DNA of 64,000 bases. It comes from Parelaphostrongylus tenuis. Lineage: Eukaryota; Nematoda; Chromadorea; Rhabditida; Metastrongylidae. The stretch lies in the NCBI GenBank assembly GCA_019055375.1, contig JAHQIW010004523.1, positions 124,001 through 188,000 on the forward strand, read 5' to 3'. Below the pieces are notes generated by a model. It was not told where the DNA came from. It was given only the letters and a program-made list of their open reading frames with translations, and made no database searches. This document shows, piece after piece, positions 34,161 to 45,900 of the stretch; position 1 is the stretch's first letter; the number at the start of each line of letters is the position of its first letter. The position numbers and the translations under genes were made by a program.

Positions 34161-34959
34161 AGGGGCTCAAAAAAGAAGGAGACAAATTTATGAGAACATA
34201 GACGACTCTCTAAATACAAAAACGCCTAAACTAGTGTTGAGTCGGACAAGCTTTGCGAACTACCGTTTGTGTATAGCGATAAAGCCACTGCCCGATGAAA
34301 CTTCTGCGTAAAAGCTATTGTACACTCTCTTGTCCATTCAGTGTAAATGGCAAGTTCAAGACAAGTTTTATATTACACTAAGCAATTTTCAAGCTATCAA
34401 ATGACTACAGAAACATAGACAAAATGAAGAAGAAATGCTCAATATCTATTCGGAAAGAGCTCGTTTTTGCAGGGATGTTTTTATCCCTAACAAGCCAAAA
34501 TTTCTTTTGATACTTAATCGCTCTTTTTACTAAAAATGCCTTTGCGAAAGATTCTTTTGTGATATTTCCTCGTTTTCTAACGATAAACTGCCTAGGAGAC
34601 ATAAATCAACTCATAAGTAACAATAATATCTATGCGAAGTACAACGCGCAAATTAAGTGGGTGTGAAACGCAACGTTCTTCTCGATCTTACAACGCTCCA
34701 TGTTCACCTTATCAAGAACCAATTCTAGCATTGAAATTGTCAAGACTTGGGCTATCGAACGGATAGTAAGAGTCTGGCAAAAGGCTATCGACAGGCCCCA
34801 TCCGAGCAAACAAAGCAATTCGGTTCTGAAACGTGATTTTAATTTCAGTACTAAAGCGTAATAAAAAACGCTTTTTCAAAAATCAAATCTACCTTTGGAA
34901 TTGGAGAGATTTGAGCTTTCGAATGATTACCAAAGGCCTGAGGGGAAGTTTATGTCCAG

Positions 34960-35310
34960 CGAGATATGTCTTCAAAAATCATGTACCATCAAATCAAAAA
35001 ATCTGAGCTGGTACACGCCGTCCGGAACAGGTTACTGGAGATTATGGCGATGATACAGCTAGAAAGAAAGAACGGCCTCGAAGTGGTATCAGTCTTTCAT
35101 TCGAAGAGTGGTAGGAAGTTATCGAGGCTCATGGAGAATTTTTGATTCATAGTTTTGTCTTTTGTTCGGGACAAAGTATTGCGAAAATCATAATAAGAAA
35201 TCAAAACAGCACGAACTTTTACACAACCTTTTGATTTGTTAGGTCTGGATAGTAATAATTCACGCTCCACGATTGACAGATCGTCAGTAGCTGAGTAATA
35301 CATCTATAAA
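34960..35310 (-). mobile_element. possible mariner transposase remnant
   Basis: The minus strand at about 35097-35303 reads KGCVKVRAVLISYYDFR then KTMNQKF, resembling the mariner catalytic region (first Asp followed by the TVN-type block). There is only one short frame and no ends were found. Confidence 0.35.
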
Positions 35311-35667
35311 ATGCAAAAAGTAGCCCGAAAAATTAACATTCGTAAAGGATATGCATTGAAGTTGGTGCTTTCAATCTGACCTGACTCACCACATCTATAT
35401 TGGTGTAGATACATACGGCTGGTTGTGCGCCAAGCACGTACCGAAGAAGACCGTCCCTGCCGTTCAACTTGAAAGTAATCAGCACTTTCGCAACGAACTA
35501 ATCGTGGCGTGGCTAGCCAATATTTTGGTTTTCCTGAAGTACGGTTCTTATGGCACCGAATTAGTAATTACTTAACACCTAATCCGTGAATTTCTTTGTT
35601 TCAGCACACACGAGTTTCTAATACAAGTTTATTTTGAACAAAGTAGTACAACAGAGATTGTATCCGT

Positions 35668-35703
35668 GGCTAACGTTTCGGCGGTCTTGCCTTCCTCACA
35701 GCC
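35668..35703 (-). ncRNA. hammerhead ribozyme, family 3 (Penelope-like), first core base changed
   Basis: Minus strand: stem I GGCT/AGCC, stem II GGC...GCC, GAAA, and stem III ACGT. The core is GTGAGGA where CTGANGA is expected, so activity is uncertain. Confidence 0.6.
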
Positions 35704-35720
35704 TGACCGTCAGAAGCTCA

Positions 35721-35756
35721 GGCTCTGAGGAAGGCAAGACTGCCGAAACGTTAGCC
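35721..35756 (+). ncRNA. hammerhead ribozyme, family 3 (Penelope-like)
   Basis: Stem I GGCT (35721-35724) with AGCC (35753-35756), core CTGAGGA at 35725-35731, stem II A-GGC...GCC, GAAA at 35745-35748, very short self-complementary stem III (ACGT), cleavage predicted after T35752. Compact hammerheads of this form are known from Penelope-like retroelements. Confidence 0.75.
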
Positions 35757-36341
35757 ACGGATACAATCTCTGTTGTACTACTTTGTTCAAAATAAACTTG
35801 TATTGAAAACCTCGTGTGTGTTGAAGCAAAGAAAATCACGGAATATTTCATTCAATGCCGAGGTTAATCAATAGTCGGTCTTGGGAAGTGCTTTAGCAAT
35901 TAATCCTTGTTAGAGGCACGAGAAAGTTTATTTTGGTGCCCAGCAGCCTTTCTTGGAGTTCTTGTAATCAATCGATGACAGCTTGAGGCATGGACATTTT
36001 TGTTCATTTTGTTCTGATGATGGCATGTGATATTATATTATCATAATTTTTCCAGTCGGGGGCTTACGGTTAGCAGTAAGTTTATATAGACTTCGTTCGA
36101 GTCGACTGTTTTGAAACCTCGCTATGAACATTCATTGTCGTTTGTGAGAATGTTAGAACCTTTTCGAAATTGAAATATATTGAATATTAATGACGAACTT
36201 ATTGAATACTTATAGTGAGATTTAAAAGCAGTCGACTTGAAGAGTGTCCACAAATATCTATGCTTTTTGCTATAGCGCTGTAAGAAAGCCATTTCAGAGA
36301 ATAATTCACTTTTCAAATTTTTGAAATTTACGCTATCGAAT

Positions 36342-36632
36342 AGAGCGCATGTGGCGCAGTGGTTAGAGGTGCTCTGCGTCGCACACCAAGTCGATGGTTT
36401 GATCGCGCGATCATGGCTCACTAAGCCATCCATTCCTCCGGGGTCGGTAAATTGGTACCAGGCAGGTCTCAGAATTGTCTGGGAGGATAAGCAGCACTGA
36501 CTCGGTTGAGCGGGAGGCCACCGCGAGTCATTGTAAAGGCCAGATATGCATTCAATCACCTCAAACGAAGTTAAAAAAAATGTCGAATGCACGGGGATCC
36601 ATCAAGGATTGATCAACGCCAAGAGCTTTAGA
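36342..36632 (+). mobile_element. tRNA-derived SINE, family A, well preserved
   Basis: A box TGGCGCAGTGGTTAGAGGTG at 36350-36369, B box diverged (GGTTTGATCGC), full body. Confidence 0.9.
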
Positions 36633-36769
36633 GCTCTAGAGCTTTACGCTATCGAATAATCATTAATAGTCTAAGGGAAAAGCTTTGCCCTGCGTAATAT
36701 AAGTGCGATAATGCGCAGCTTTTCGCTTAATTTCGTTTGATATTGAAACTGTGTTTTTGTTTCGTTTTT

Positions 36770-37085
36770 TTTTTTTGAGCCATGCATGTGGTCTGTCATA
36801 GAGTAACTTAAGGGGCCCGATACACGTGTTTCGACCTTGACAATCTCATCAGTCGGGTGGTATCTTTCGTCTTTCCTTCAGCCAATCCTCTCAGGAGAAC
36901 CCAATTCCCTCATAAAGAGTCGGCGAAGACGAGAATTTAACATCGTCCATTGAGTGAAATTATTCAAATTTGGCAGTCTTGTACACTCGATTGCTTTTAT
37001 CTGGTATCGGCTCAAAAAATGATTATCTGGCATGTTGAAATTTGAGCGTAGTCTTGAGAAAACACTCGAAACGAAAGGTGTGATA
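36770..37085 (-). mobile_element. retrozyme-like family 1 element, diverged unit
   Basis: Minus-sense unit with GAGCCATGCATGTGGTCTG, GTACACTCGATTGCTTTTA and AGAAAACACTCGAAACGAAAGG, carrying the ribozyme at 36816. Confidence 0.75.
36816..36857 (-). ncRNA. hammerhead ribozyme, family 1, CTGATGA variant
   Basis: Minus strand: stem I CCCGA/TCGGG, core CTGATGA (complement at 36846-36852), stem II GATT...GGTC using two G-U pairs, GAAA (complement at 36829-36832), stem III ACAC/GTGT. Changes in stem II and the variable core base leave the fold intact. Confidence 0.85.
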
Positions 37086-37512
37086 TATTTTTGTTATCTC
37101 TCGCATTCTTTGAATGCAACGATTCCAATTTACCGTTTGAAGATCGTGGTGAAAGGCCTTGTGGCCAAGTAGAACTGAGAAACGAGTGCTCATTGAATCA
37201 GGATGAACGGTTCGCAGCGTCAGACATTGTACAAATAAAAATCAGTGCATGTAGGTTTCATGAGAGGTATAACTATTGTCTGCCGAGCTAAAGACAACTT
37301 TGAGCTCCAGTCCTGCGTTGGACCATCCATTGGATAATGCAAAGTATTCTTTGAGAAAATGTGAGAGCTCAAGAATTTCAGCAAAAGTGGCGTTATTTAC
37401 CTCAATAAACTTCATAGTTCTGCGAATCTTCTTTGTATTCATCGTACGTGGACTGGAAATGTTCCACCTTAGATCTGCTTTTTCTTCCCCTTTTCAAAAC
37501 TTCTAGATAATG

Positions 37513-37638
37513 TCAGGGCACTAATTTTAGTCTTTTGTGTGTCGCGTGGCCCATATTTGGGTCACTGTTTGCCGCGCCGCTTCTCCGCTTACAAGGGCTT
37601 ACTGTAGTGGGAGTAGACCAAATAGAAATGTGGTGCAT
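37513..37638 (-). CDS. weak candidate first exon, minus strand
   Basis: On the minus strand CTCTTTTTAG is followed by an ATG at 37638 and 41 codons with a basic end (THKRLKL) before a stop at 37513. A further minus-strand frame with KKIRRTMKFIE and a GTAAAT donor follows near 37380-37450, but I could not join the two in frame. May be part of an unrecognised small gene or chance. Confidence 0.2.
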   Translation of the reverse strand: MHHISIWSTPTTVSPCKRRSGAANSDPNMGHATHKRLKLVP

Positions 37639-37991
37639 GTTTGCTAAAAAGAGCCTATTATTCCTATACTCATTCTGCTTATTTGTTATTCTTACAATAT
37701 CTACGATCAGCAGTTTACAATACTCTACGGAGAACTTGTATTTACTAGCACTATATAATTTATAAGAACTTTTCACGACAGCATATACAAGCACTTTCGA
37801 AAAAGAATCTACAATGTACAGTTGCATCGTGAAAAGTAGATCCATATTTTCATACAAATGTGATTATTTTACTGTTTCATGATGAAGGATTGTCGTTGTT
37901 CCTTACCGATGGTAGCCTTCTTGAAGTCTCTTCGGTCATATTCTATCTCTTATTGATGACAAAACTCCATCTATTGACGATAAAATTCTAT

Positions 37992-38401
37992 TAGGTTGGA
38001 AAGAAAGTTCTGGGGCGCTTGTGAAAGGCGGAAATTCTTGCATGAATTCTATATAGAAACAACAATAACTATCCTTCAAAATAAAGGCCATCGCTTTTTA
38101 CGACTTTCTCCCATCGGTCCGTCCAGCAGCAGATTTGGTGTTGTGTCTTCCGTTCAACTTCGTTGGTTTCACCGACTGCAGCTGGCTGTGAGAGAACTTT
38201 TCTCCAATAACGACGCAATAAAACACGAACTTCGATTGTATCGTTGGATATGGGGGAGGCTTGTAACAAAGTAAAAATAAAGACGAATGATATCTAGATC
38301 TTTAGAGGAAAAATCCTATCTAAGAAACTGTAATGTTTTTATGATATGCATGGGAATTATCTCATGTTTATTATAGGGCTCCAGAACTTTCTTGCCAACC
38401 G
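37992..38401 (-). mobile_element. internally deleted mariner element
   Basis: Ends TAGGTTGGAAAGAAAGTTCTGG (left) and the complement CGGTTGGCAAGAAAGTTCTGG (right) form a terminal inverted repeat. The minus-strand interior keeps the C-terminal transposase motif WTDRWEKVVKSDGLYF. About 410 bp, so most of the transposase is gone. Confidence 0.8.
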
Positions 38402-38503
38402 AGTAAATATTTCCGAAAACTACAGCTTTGTCAATCAAGCGCACTTCTCCTTGCCAGTTGACCGCGCCGCGTACCAAGCGAAAAATCGTCGTGGTACTCA
38501 AAG
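38402..38503 (-). CDS. orphan coding-like exon fragment cut by the mariner
   Basis: The minus strand reads FRLVRGAVNWQGEVRLID then KAVVFGNIYS, without stops, right up to the mariner end at 38401, where the frame continues into element sequence. The composition looks coding but I cannot identify it and see no partner exons. Possibly a relic exon disrupted by the insertion. Confidence 0.25.
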
Positions 38504-38802
38504 CGTTAAACTTTGCCGAAATTACTGCACAAGATTTCTTTTTATATTAAGCACTGCAGTAGTTTAAAGATGTGTACAAGGCTTTACGTAATCTAAAGAC
38601 AATTTCAATTGAGTGCTATAAAAAGTATCATCATAAAATGCAAACTTCGGAGCCAGAGTGAAATGATCTGCACTGAAGGCATTCAAGCTGAGACGTATGA
38701 AAATAAATTTTTGGCCATTCTAAGCCATTTTACAAATGTCAATAGAGATTTGTTGATTGCCAAAATGATCGGTTTTACGAGCTTTTTCACAATTTTTTCT
38801 TC

Positions 38803-38804
38803 AG
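38803..38804 (+). promoter_or_regulatory. acceptor before the TERT start codon
   Basis: TTTTTTCTTCAG ends 14 bases before ATG 38819 and is a strong nematode acceptor. It may receive a spliced leader or an upstream cis exon; the frame is also open upstream to about 38609. Confidence 0.5.
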
Positions 38805-38818
38805 ATTTCGGCCTTTCT

Positions 38819-39935
38819 ATGATGATTACGTACGAATGTGTCGGAGTAAAGAGCCTGGCGCGGGCGCTTGAAATGGATACTCGATGCTATTCTATTGAAC
38901 AAGTAAGTTTCGCAAACTGTCGAGTAAGGAATATGTACTGATTTGAGCATTACTATATTGTTCAAAATAATACCACTAGTTGCGGGTTTCGGCTAATAGT
39001 TTGATACGCTTCATTTGGCGAGCGATATATGAGGTGCCTAACGGACAGCTCACTCAGATTTTCACAAACCTTGGACCACTCATCAAATATATCGGCTATG
39101 ACATTCCTCGCACCTTAAAGAATGTTGAGATATGGACAGAATTGAAATCTCATTTGGAATTTGAATTCGTGATTACTATTTCCATCGATCACCTGTTAAC
39201 CACCGCCCAACTCGAAGCCGTTGGTTTGTTTTCCTCCCAGCCAACTTTTTACCCTTTTGACATTATCACCAATCTTCCGTCAGCGGTTGTGATGTGGAAA
39301 GCGCAATTGGCGTTGAATCCAGTCAAGTTGAAGCTACCGCGGAAATCCCAATGCTTCAACTTTGTAATCACTTCCTTGCCTGGTCTCAGACAAAATGAGG
39401 CGTTAGATAAGTAGTTAAAACTATGAGCTCCTCAAGGTAATATTACCACAACTGTTAATTACTTTCTGTTATTGCGTTGTTTTTGATGAATATTGATAAT
39501 GTTCGCTTATAATACCGACAAAGGTGCACCAGAATTGTACTCAGGTTCGTACTGCCAGTGTAGGATCTATGAAAAAGGTCATCGTTGCTGATTTATCGGA
39601 TGAGTTAAAGGATACTGAAGCAGAGCGTGTGATAACAGACGTGATTGAGCATTGTCAAAGGAATCTCACTGGAGATGGATTACGCGAACAATTTCGTAAC
39701 TTATTTCCTAGGCATCATTCCAGTGCGCAGAACTTTAAAAGGTTAGTTGGCATTTGAACAAAAGTCTCTAATTTTGCTTTTCTCCACTTTTTCAAGGAGA
39801 TTAAGTTCAAGAGATCTACAAACTATGGAATTTGTGGATGTGAAAAAATGCAGATTACATTTCTGCCTTAGAATGATTTGTAATTTCTTTGTGTATGAAG
39901 TAAGGATGTGATGTTCACATAGTTCTCTCAGAGGG

Positions 39936-39970
<35 letters not shown>

Positions 39971-42900
39971 AGGAGTCTCATTCTCTTCATATTTTCCTTT
40001 GGTAGTGATGAATGGGAGATAGCAGTTTGATGGGAGAGTATTCGTTTCATCTCGAACTCGTCCATTATACAACAGATTGACATAGATCTCTATCAGGATC
40101 AAGGTCATCTAGGCATGGTATAATTTAGCACGGCGCAGTGGTTAGAGGTGTCCTGCAATGAATGCCTTGTACATGGTTCGATTTCGCTTATAAGGTTCAC
40201 CAAGCCTTTCGGAGTCGGCATAGTGGTGCCACACTTGCCTGAGAGGACAGTAGCACTGACTCGGTATATTCAATATACATTGTAAAAAGAAAGTTTACGT
40301 TAAATCGCCTCAAACGGAGCTTGATGAAGTCAAATTTATGGCGTTTCTCGCAGGGATTGATCAATATCGAGAGCTTCAGAGTGCTCAGAGTTTGATAAGT
40401 TGGTTATCTGCATATTAGTCTAAAGATCGTAACATGAACACTGATCAAATTCCCGTCGGCAACATTTCACCACATGGAGCTTCTCTTTCAAGTGATTTTC
40501 TTGGTACGAAAAATTGCATTTTTTAGGAATGGCGTGGTGGTTGAGCGGCACTTACGCATGTTCTTAGAAAAGACTCTTGATCTCTTTCCAAGTGATTTTC
40601 TTGGTACGAGGAATAGATGCAGTCTATTGAACGCAGTCTTTGATGCAGTGATTTCTTGGAAGCCTATGATGGCTTTGAACATTTCCACGCCATATTTCGA
40701 AGTGCTCAATTGTGAGTAGTCTTTCCTCCCTTTGAATTGATTGTTTTCAGGAAAATCTACGACATCACTGTTTTCATACCACTCGTATATCAGTGTTCGA
40801 TGTAAAAGATAACTGCAAGAATGCTGAGACATGAGCAAAACTCGCAACCACGGGCGCGGGTACATTATTGAGGGAGATAAAGCTTGGTTAAAAGAAAACC
40901 AAAACAAGGGTTTTGGTAGTGTGGATGACCCGTGAGCGCCCTGAATTGGTGGCCGTTGGTTCGAAGACCAGTCACGATTCTCATTTTTCTCATATCTCAA
41001 TATTCTTGTGGTTGTGTTGTAGGTTATCCCATAAATTCTTTCGTTTTCGACACTTTTGTTGATTCAGTCGTAAATACTCAAAGAAATCATTTAATCAACA
41101 ATATAATCACCTTCTTTATCAATGATATACATCCATTTGCTGGGGAGAGGTTTGATGCTTTCTTTCTGGAAAAAATGAGGCTGGCGATCGAAGAAGTTGG
41201 TGAGGTCATTTTTAAGATGATTGTAGTCTTGAAATTGTCCTCCTTCATGCTGCTTCAAGGGAAGGTGGAGATGATATATTCAATGGAGAAATATCAGGGC
41301 TATATGGTGAATGTGGTAACCCAGTTTTTTTTTTTTTAATTTGGCGGATCGACGTTGCACATGAAGTCGAGCGTTATTCTGGAGAAGAGCTTTGCTGAGT
41401 CGTTCCGGACTCTTCTCTCGCACTTCAGTGACTAGCTTCCGGAGCAGTCTACCACAGACTTTCGGAATAATCCGATTCGAAATAGAAAAAGAAACAATAA
41501 AGCAATAAATGCGTAATAAATGCATATTTTCTTCTGTTTAGCCGTTCCGAGGTGTTATTGAATATCAGCGAAGCATACAACAATACAGTCAGTAATGCAG
41601 CTTTAAATACAATATTCGAGGTGGCTAACGTTTCGGCGGGTCGCCTTCGTCGGAGCCTGGAAAGATCACATAGATCCACAATCCACTAAGCCAAAACCTC
41701 CATAACCCTAGCAGAAAAGGTTGGAAATAAGTTTTGCATCGCATAGTAAAAGCTTCATTTTGAAACACTCAGCGTTTTGATGTTTGGGTCTATCATTTAT
41801 TAATTGAAGACCAGCCGCTTGAGGTCAGTGCATCAGTGGGCTGTGCCTAACTCGGGCCGGAAAAATCAGCCTGAGGTATGGTTTGAGGTCACGCGTGATT
41901 ACGAGGCACTCCTCTTTTCGGTTCATTTTCGGGCCTTTGCTATGTATTCAAAAGGCTCTAATGTTTTACGCGCAGATGATCTTGATTCCTGGGCGAGGAT
42001 CGTAAATTTGACGCCGAACATTACTCCTGCATGTTTTTGGTCCATATGCGTGCCTAGTGGAGTTTTTGGATCACAGTTGCGTAACCCAACTAGGTGCTCT
42101 TTTAAACGGAGGAGTAGTGGTCTACCCGTTTCGCCAACTCATCGCCACATGTCTCGCAAGAGATCAGGTAGATTGTACCCGATCTCATACAGTCGCCATC
42201 TCTGCCATTCGGGCAAACTTTGCAGTCATTGGTTTCGAAGAGGCGGTCATGCAGTCTGTTGCGGACTAATTGACGCTTTAGTGTTTTTGGGAGTATTTCA
42301 ATTATTGCTACCGAATCATCCAATCCTGCTCTTTTTAGGCAGCGTTTAATAGCTGTACTTATTTCGTTAGATTTAAAAGGCAGGAGGAAAGGAACCTTAT
42401 TATAGCCAGACCAAATAAAGAGAGAGAATAAAGCAATAATGCGTAAGAAATAATGGGATAATCGAATACTTCACAACGTACTCTTCCATGAAAAGATTCA
42501 GTAGTAAATAGGATCTCAAACATCGAGGTTCCATACATCAGTGTTTGTTGGAAAAATGACTTATTAATTCCTGCTGTGGTCTAGTCAGCTCATTTTTAAC
42601 CCAAACTTATTATTTCTAGGTGGCCCTTGTAGAGCTCTCCGATCTCGAGAAGCCGTATTGACTACACAACCGATATCAGTTATACAGCGACGACTTTTGA
42701 AGAATATTGTTCACTTCCTCACAAATTTTCTATTGAAAAATCTCATGTAGGCGTAAATCACATTTTATTATCTTCGCTTGAAGTGGTAGTAAGTAGGTAC
42801 TTTTTGTATTTTCGTGAATAAAAAAGAACCTCAATAGTGTTGTTCTGTTTACATACTTAGTATAGGGATTTCGCGTACTTTTATGCGATGGCAAATAACT

Positions 42901-45900
42901 TGGCATATGTGATCTATGAGAAGAAAAGCTTCAAGTATTGGCAAGGAGTTGAGAGAAGAAGATTTATCAAAGATTACGACGTGAACATTGCTCCATTGGA
43001 TGGACAAATAACTTGTGTTAGTAATAATAGTTCTCACGTTTCGTACAAAATGCGTCAAATCACTATCCATTGTTTAATCACATTGAATTATCGTCTACGA
43101 TTATACATGAACACAAATGTGAACGCAAAACGGTCCAGAAATTCCATTTGGATTATGAGATGTTGAGATAGGGGCAGTGCAGTGGTCAGTGATGTAGTCT
43201 ATCAGGAAGCAGGTGATAAGTAAGCCGCTAGGTCGATCCCTCATCAGTACACTCGTGCAATCAATCCACGCACTTTAGTTGAACTACCTCTTAGATTGCA
43301 GAGAGAATCGTCTCGACCAGCATTCTACGACATTTATAAGAATGAAATTTTCGGGGTACAGCCGAAGCAATGTGTGGAAAATTCGCAAATCTTTGTTAAA
43401 AATAGGTTTGAAGAAGCAAAGGAATATAGGAAGTCTTGCATCTGCTCAATGTATTGTGCTCACGAGTCTTGTAAAATAAGAATAATAGTATGAGATGTAA
43501 GAATTGAGATACTACTCTCTGTCAGATTCAGATCATTCTGCAAAACGAGCTTGACAGTTAGTTATCTCGCAAGTCTGTAGATACTAGCATGACTTGCGAA
43601 TCTTTAAAGGCATTTATAAGTATCCTTCTTTATTAACCAAAATAATTTGTGTTCTTATTGAAAAATGTTCTTGATTGGCTAGTTATCTGATTGTTGCAGC
43701 ATTTCATCGCACGTTCATTGCTATGCAGAACAATAGTGCAATGCTCTTCACAGGGAAGTAAAATTGGTCTTTTTACTCGCTTGCGTATAAGTTTTAACTC
43801 TCAAGTTTTTTGTTGTCGGCGTCGTATAGATTACTTATGTTGGTTTGTATTTCAGATGGAAATGAATAAAAGAAATGAATTGAATATGCTTGCTGCATGC
43901 CTAGATGGTCATGTCGAGGCTATGGGATTCGAACCGCTTGGTGGTATGTCGATAATTCATTAATTCATCTTTACTTTGTTTATAGTAAATTTCTAATCGT
44001 ATTCATCTTGAATTCTAGGATCACTGCAGGAAATTAAGCGTTTCAAGAAATTTCTTCGTTGTCATAAACTGAAGAAGCAACTTCAAGGCAAGACAGGTAA
44101 CCTTGATTGACACTGTGTGGCACACTGCTATGTGAACTTGTATTGTTGAGCTGTTTAAGGGCTCGCTTTCTTAGGTAAGATCGGAAAACTTTACTATGCC
44201 AAAGCGGATATTAGTAACTGCTATGCGAGTGTTGATCGAGGGATACTAAAGAAAGCTCTACAAATGCTGATTGGAGATCGGTATGTCCTCAGGATTTATT
44301 CTTCTGTCAGTTTACTCGTGAATGTGTACGTAAATGAATGCAAGTGAAAATAGGTTCGAAATAGAAAATAGGAAAGTGAGTTTCAATCAATACCTCTTTG
44401 GAAAAATCCAGCTGGGAAGGTATGAAGGTCCCTCCTAGTCCACAAAGCCCAAGGACTATCTGTAGTTGAAAGCTGTATCAAACAATGTCATAAATAAGAA
44501 AGGAATTATGAAGGCTTTATCATATGTTCAAATCTACACGGGAACTCGATGATACGCCTCTTGGGCCTGTGAAAGGAATGGAAGAGTCGGTGAGACCTCT
44601 ATCTGTGCCGGTTAGGGAAAATTTCGTATAGAGGGTATAGCTTGCCGCGCGGATTTTTTAGTAGGTATCTCATATTTGGGTAGTTAAACCTATATACACA
44701 ACGGTTGTGTCGACGATTAAACGTATAAAGTGTAGCTAAGTGAAAAGTTGCTATCTTAATGTTTTCTGATTGGACTGCTTGATCTTTTTTATGTCAATGT
44801 GGTTGTAATATATCTAGGATGATGTACGTTGTTTACGGATACGGGAAAATTTTGAACACCACCAGCGTTCGCATTTATCGAGCTGGTCCAACATATGAGG
44901 AAGCCGTGATGTCAATGTTGAAAGTAATGAAGCAGAAGAAACTTAGTGACGTCTCAGTAATTCCAGTTCGAACAGAGGTCTGTTAGAACATTTTCAGTTG
45001 TGTTATCCTACCGTCTTACATCAGGCATTAGGTCGCCAGGTCATCCTGATCACGTGATTATTAACATTTTCCTTCAGATCCTCCAGAGAGGACCTTTTTG
45101 AATGGCCCGCAGATGTTCAGGTCACTCTCATCTCAGTGGTTTACTTTACTGCACTGAAGGTTTTTCTCGAATTCGTATATTTGATCGATAGCCTCTTTCT
45201 GGCACTGTACTTTTTCTTTATTTCCTTTTTGGGATCCAAAAAGAGAAGCAGCAGTTTAAAAGTTCTTGAGCCCATCTTTTTGGGTCCCACGAGAAGTATG
45301 CCCTGATTCTGGCGTGCCTAGTTATAACGCTTTGATCGCATGTTGTCTAAGTCGATCGGTATGTGTTGAAGAGAGAAAAAGTTACAGCAACAGTGCGCAG
45401 CTAGGCAAAACATTGAAGTGAAAATACATTTTAATCAGTGGATACATTCATTGTCCTTAGTCGCGCTTTGATGAAACCGTTTTGAAGAACGAGTGTTGGA
45501 AATGTTTATCAATTCTAAAAGAATTTTGATGATTTTTGAGGTCATTGAAGGGCCGCAGCTCATTGAAGCGGTGATGACTTTACTTGGTGGAATCCGGGTA
45601 GGTATTACAGCCTAACATTTACTGAGTCATATATATATATGCATATATATAGTATATATACGTACATATATGTGTAAGCCATTATTTTACGTTTTTGCCA
45701 GATTCATGATTCATTTTCAGCTTTCACTTAACAAATCGGGAGCGCTTTATACTATGGGGAAAGGAGTGCCTCAAGGATTTGTACTATCTCCTCGTTTAGC
45801 ACATGTTGGTTCCCTTGCGTTAGTTTTCTATTTTTGAAATATTTCTCTTTCGCTGCATTGGTCAGTCTAAAAGGTTAAATGGTTTTGTTTTGGTCATGAA

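Larger units (their letters stand above)
35588..35832. mobile_element. Penelope-like foldback of two terminal segments
   Basis: Near-perfect inverted repeat with arms of about 110 bases. Both arms carry ACAAGTTTATTTTGAACAAA, ACAGAGATTGTATCCGTGGC (or complements) and a family 3 hammerhead, around a short centre near 35707-35718. Confidence 0.8.

Noticed and set aside
41804..42349. 181-codon plus-strand frame
   Set aside because: It is the antisense of the Penelope-like GIY-YIG region on the minus strand.
43270..43480. Open frames after an acceptor at 43278 as an extra TERT exon
   Set aside because: The sequence aligns with the family G SINE copies at 21.9 and 61.5 kb, and the surrounding TERT exons join in frame without it.
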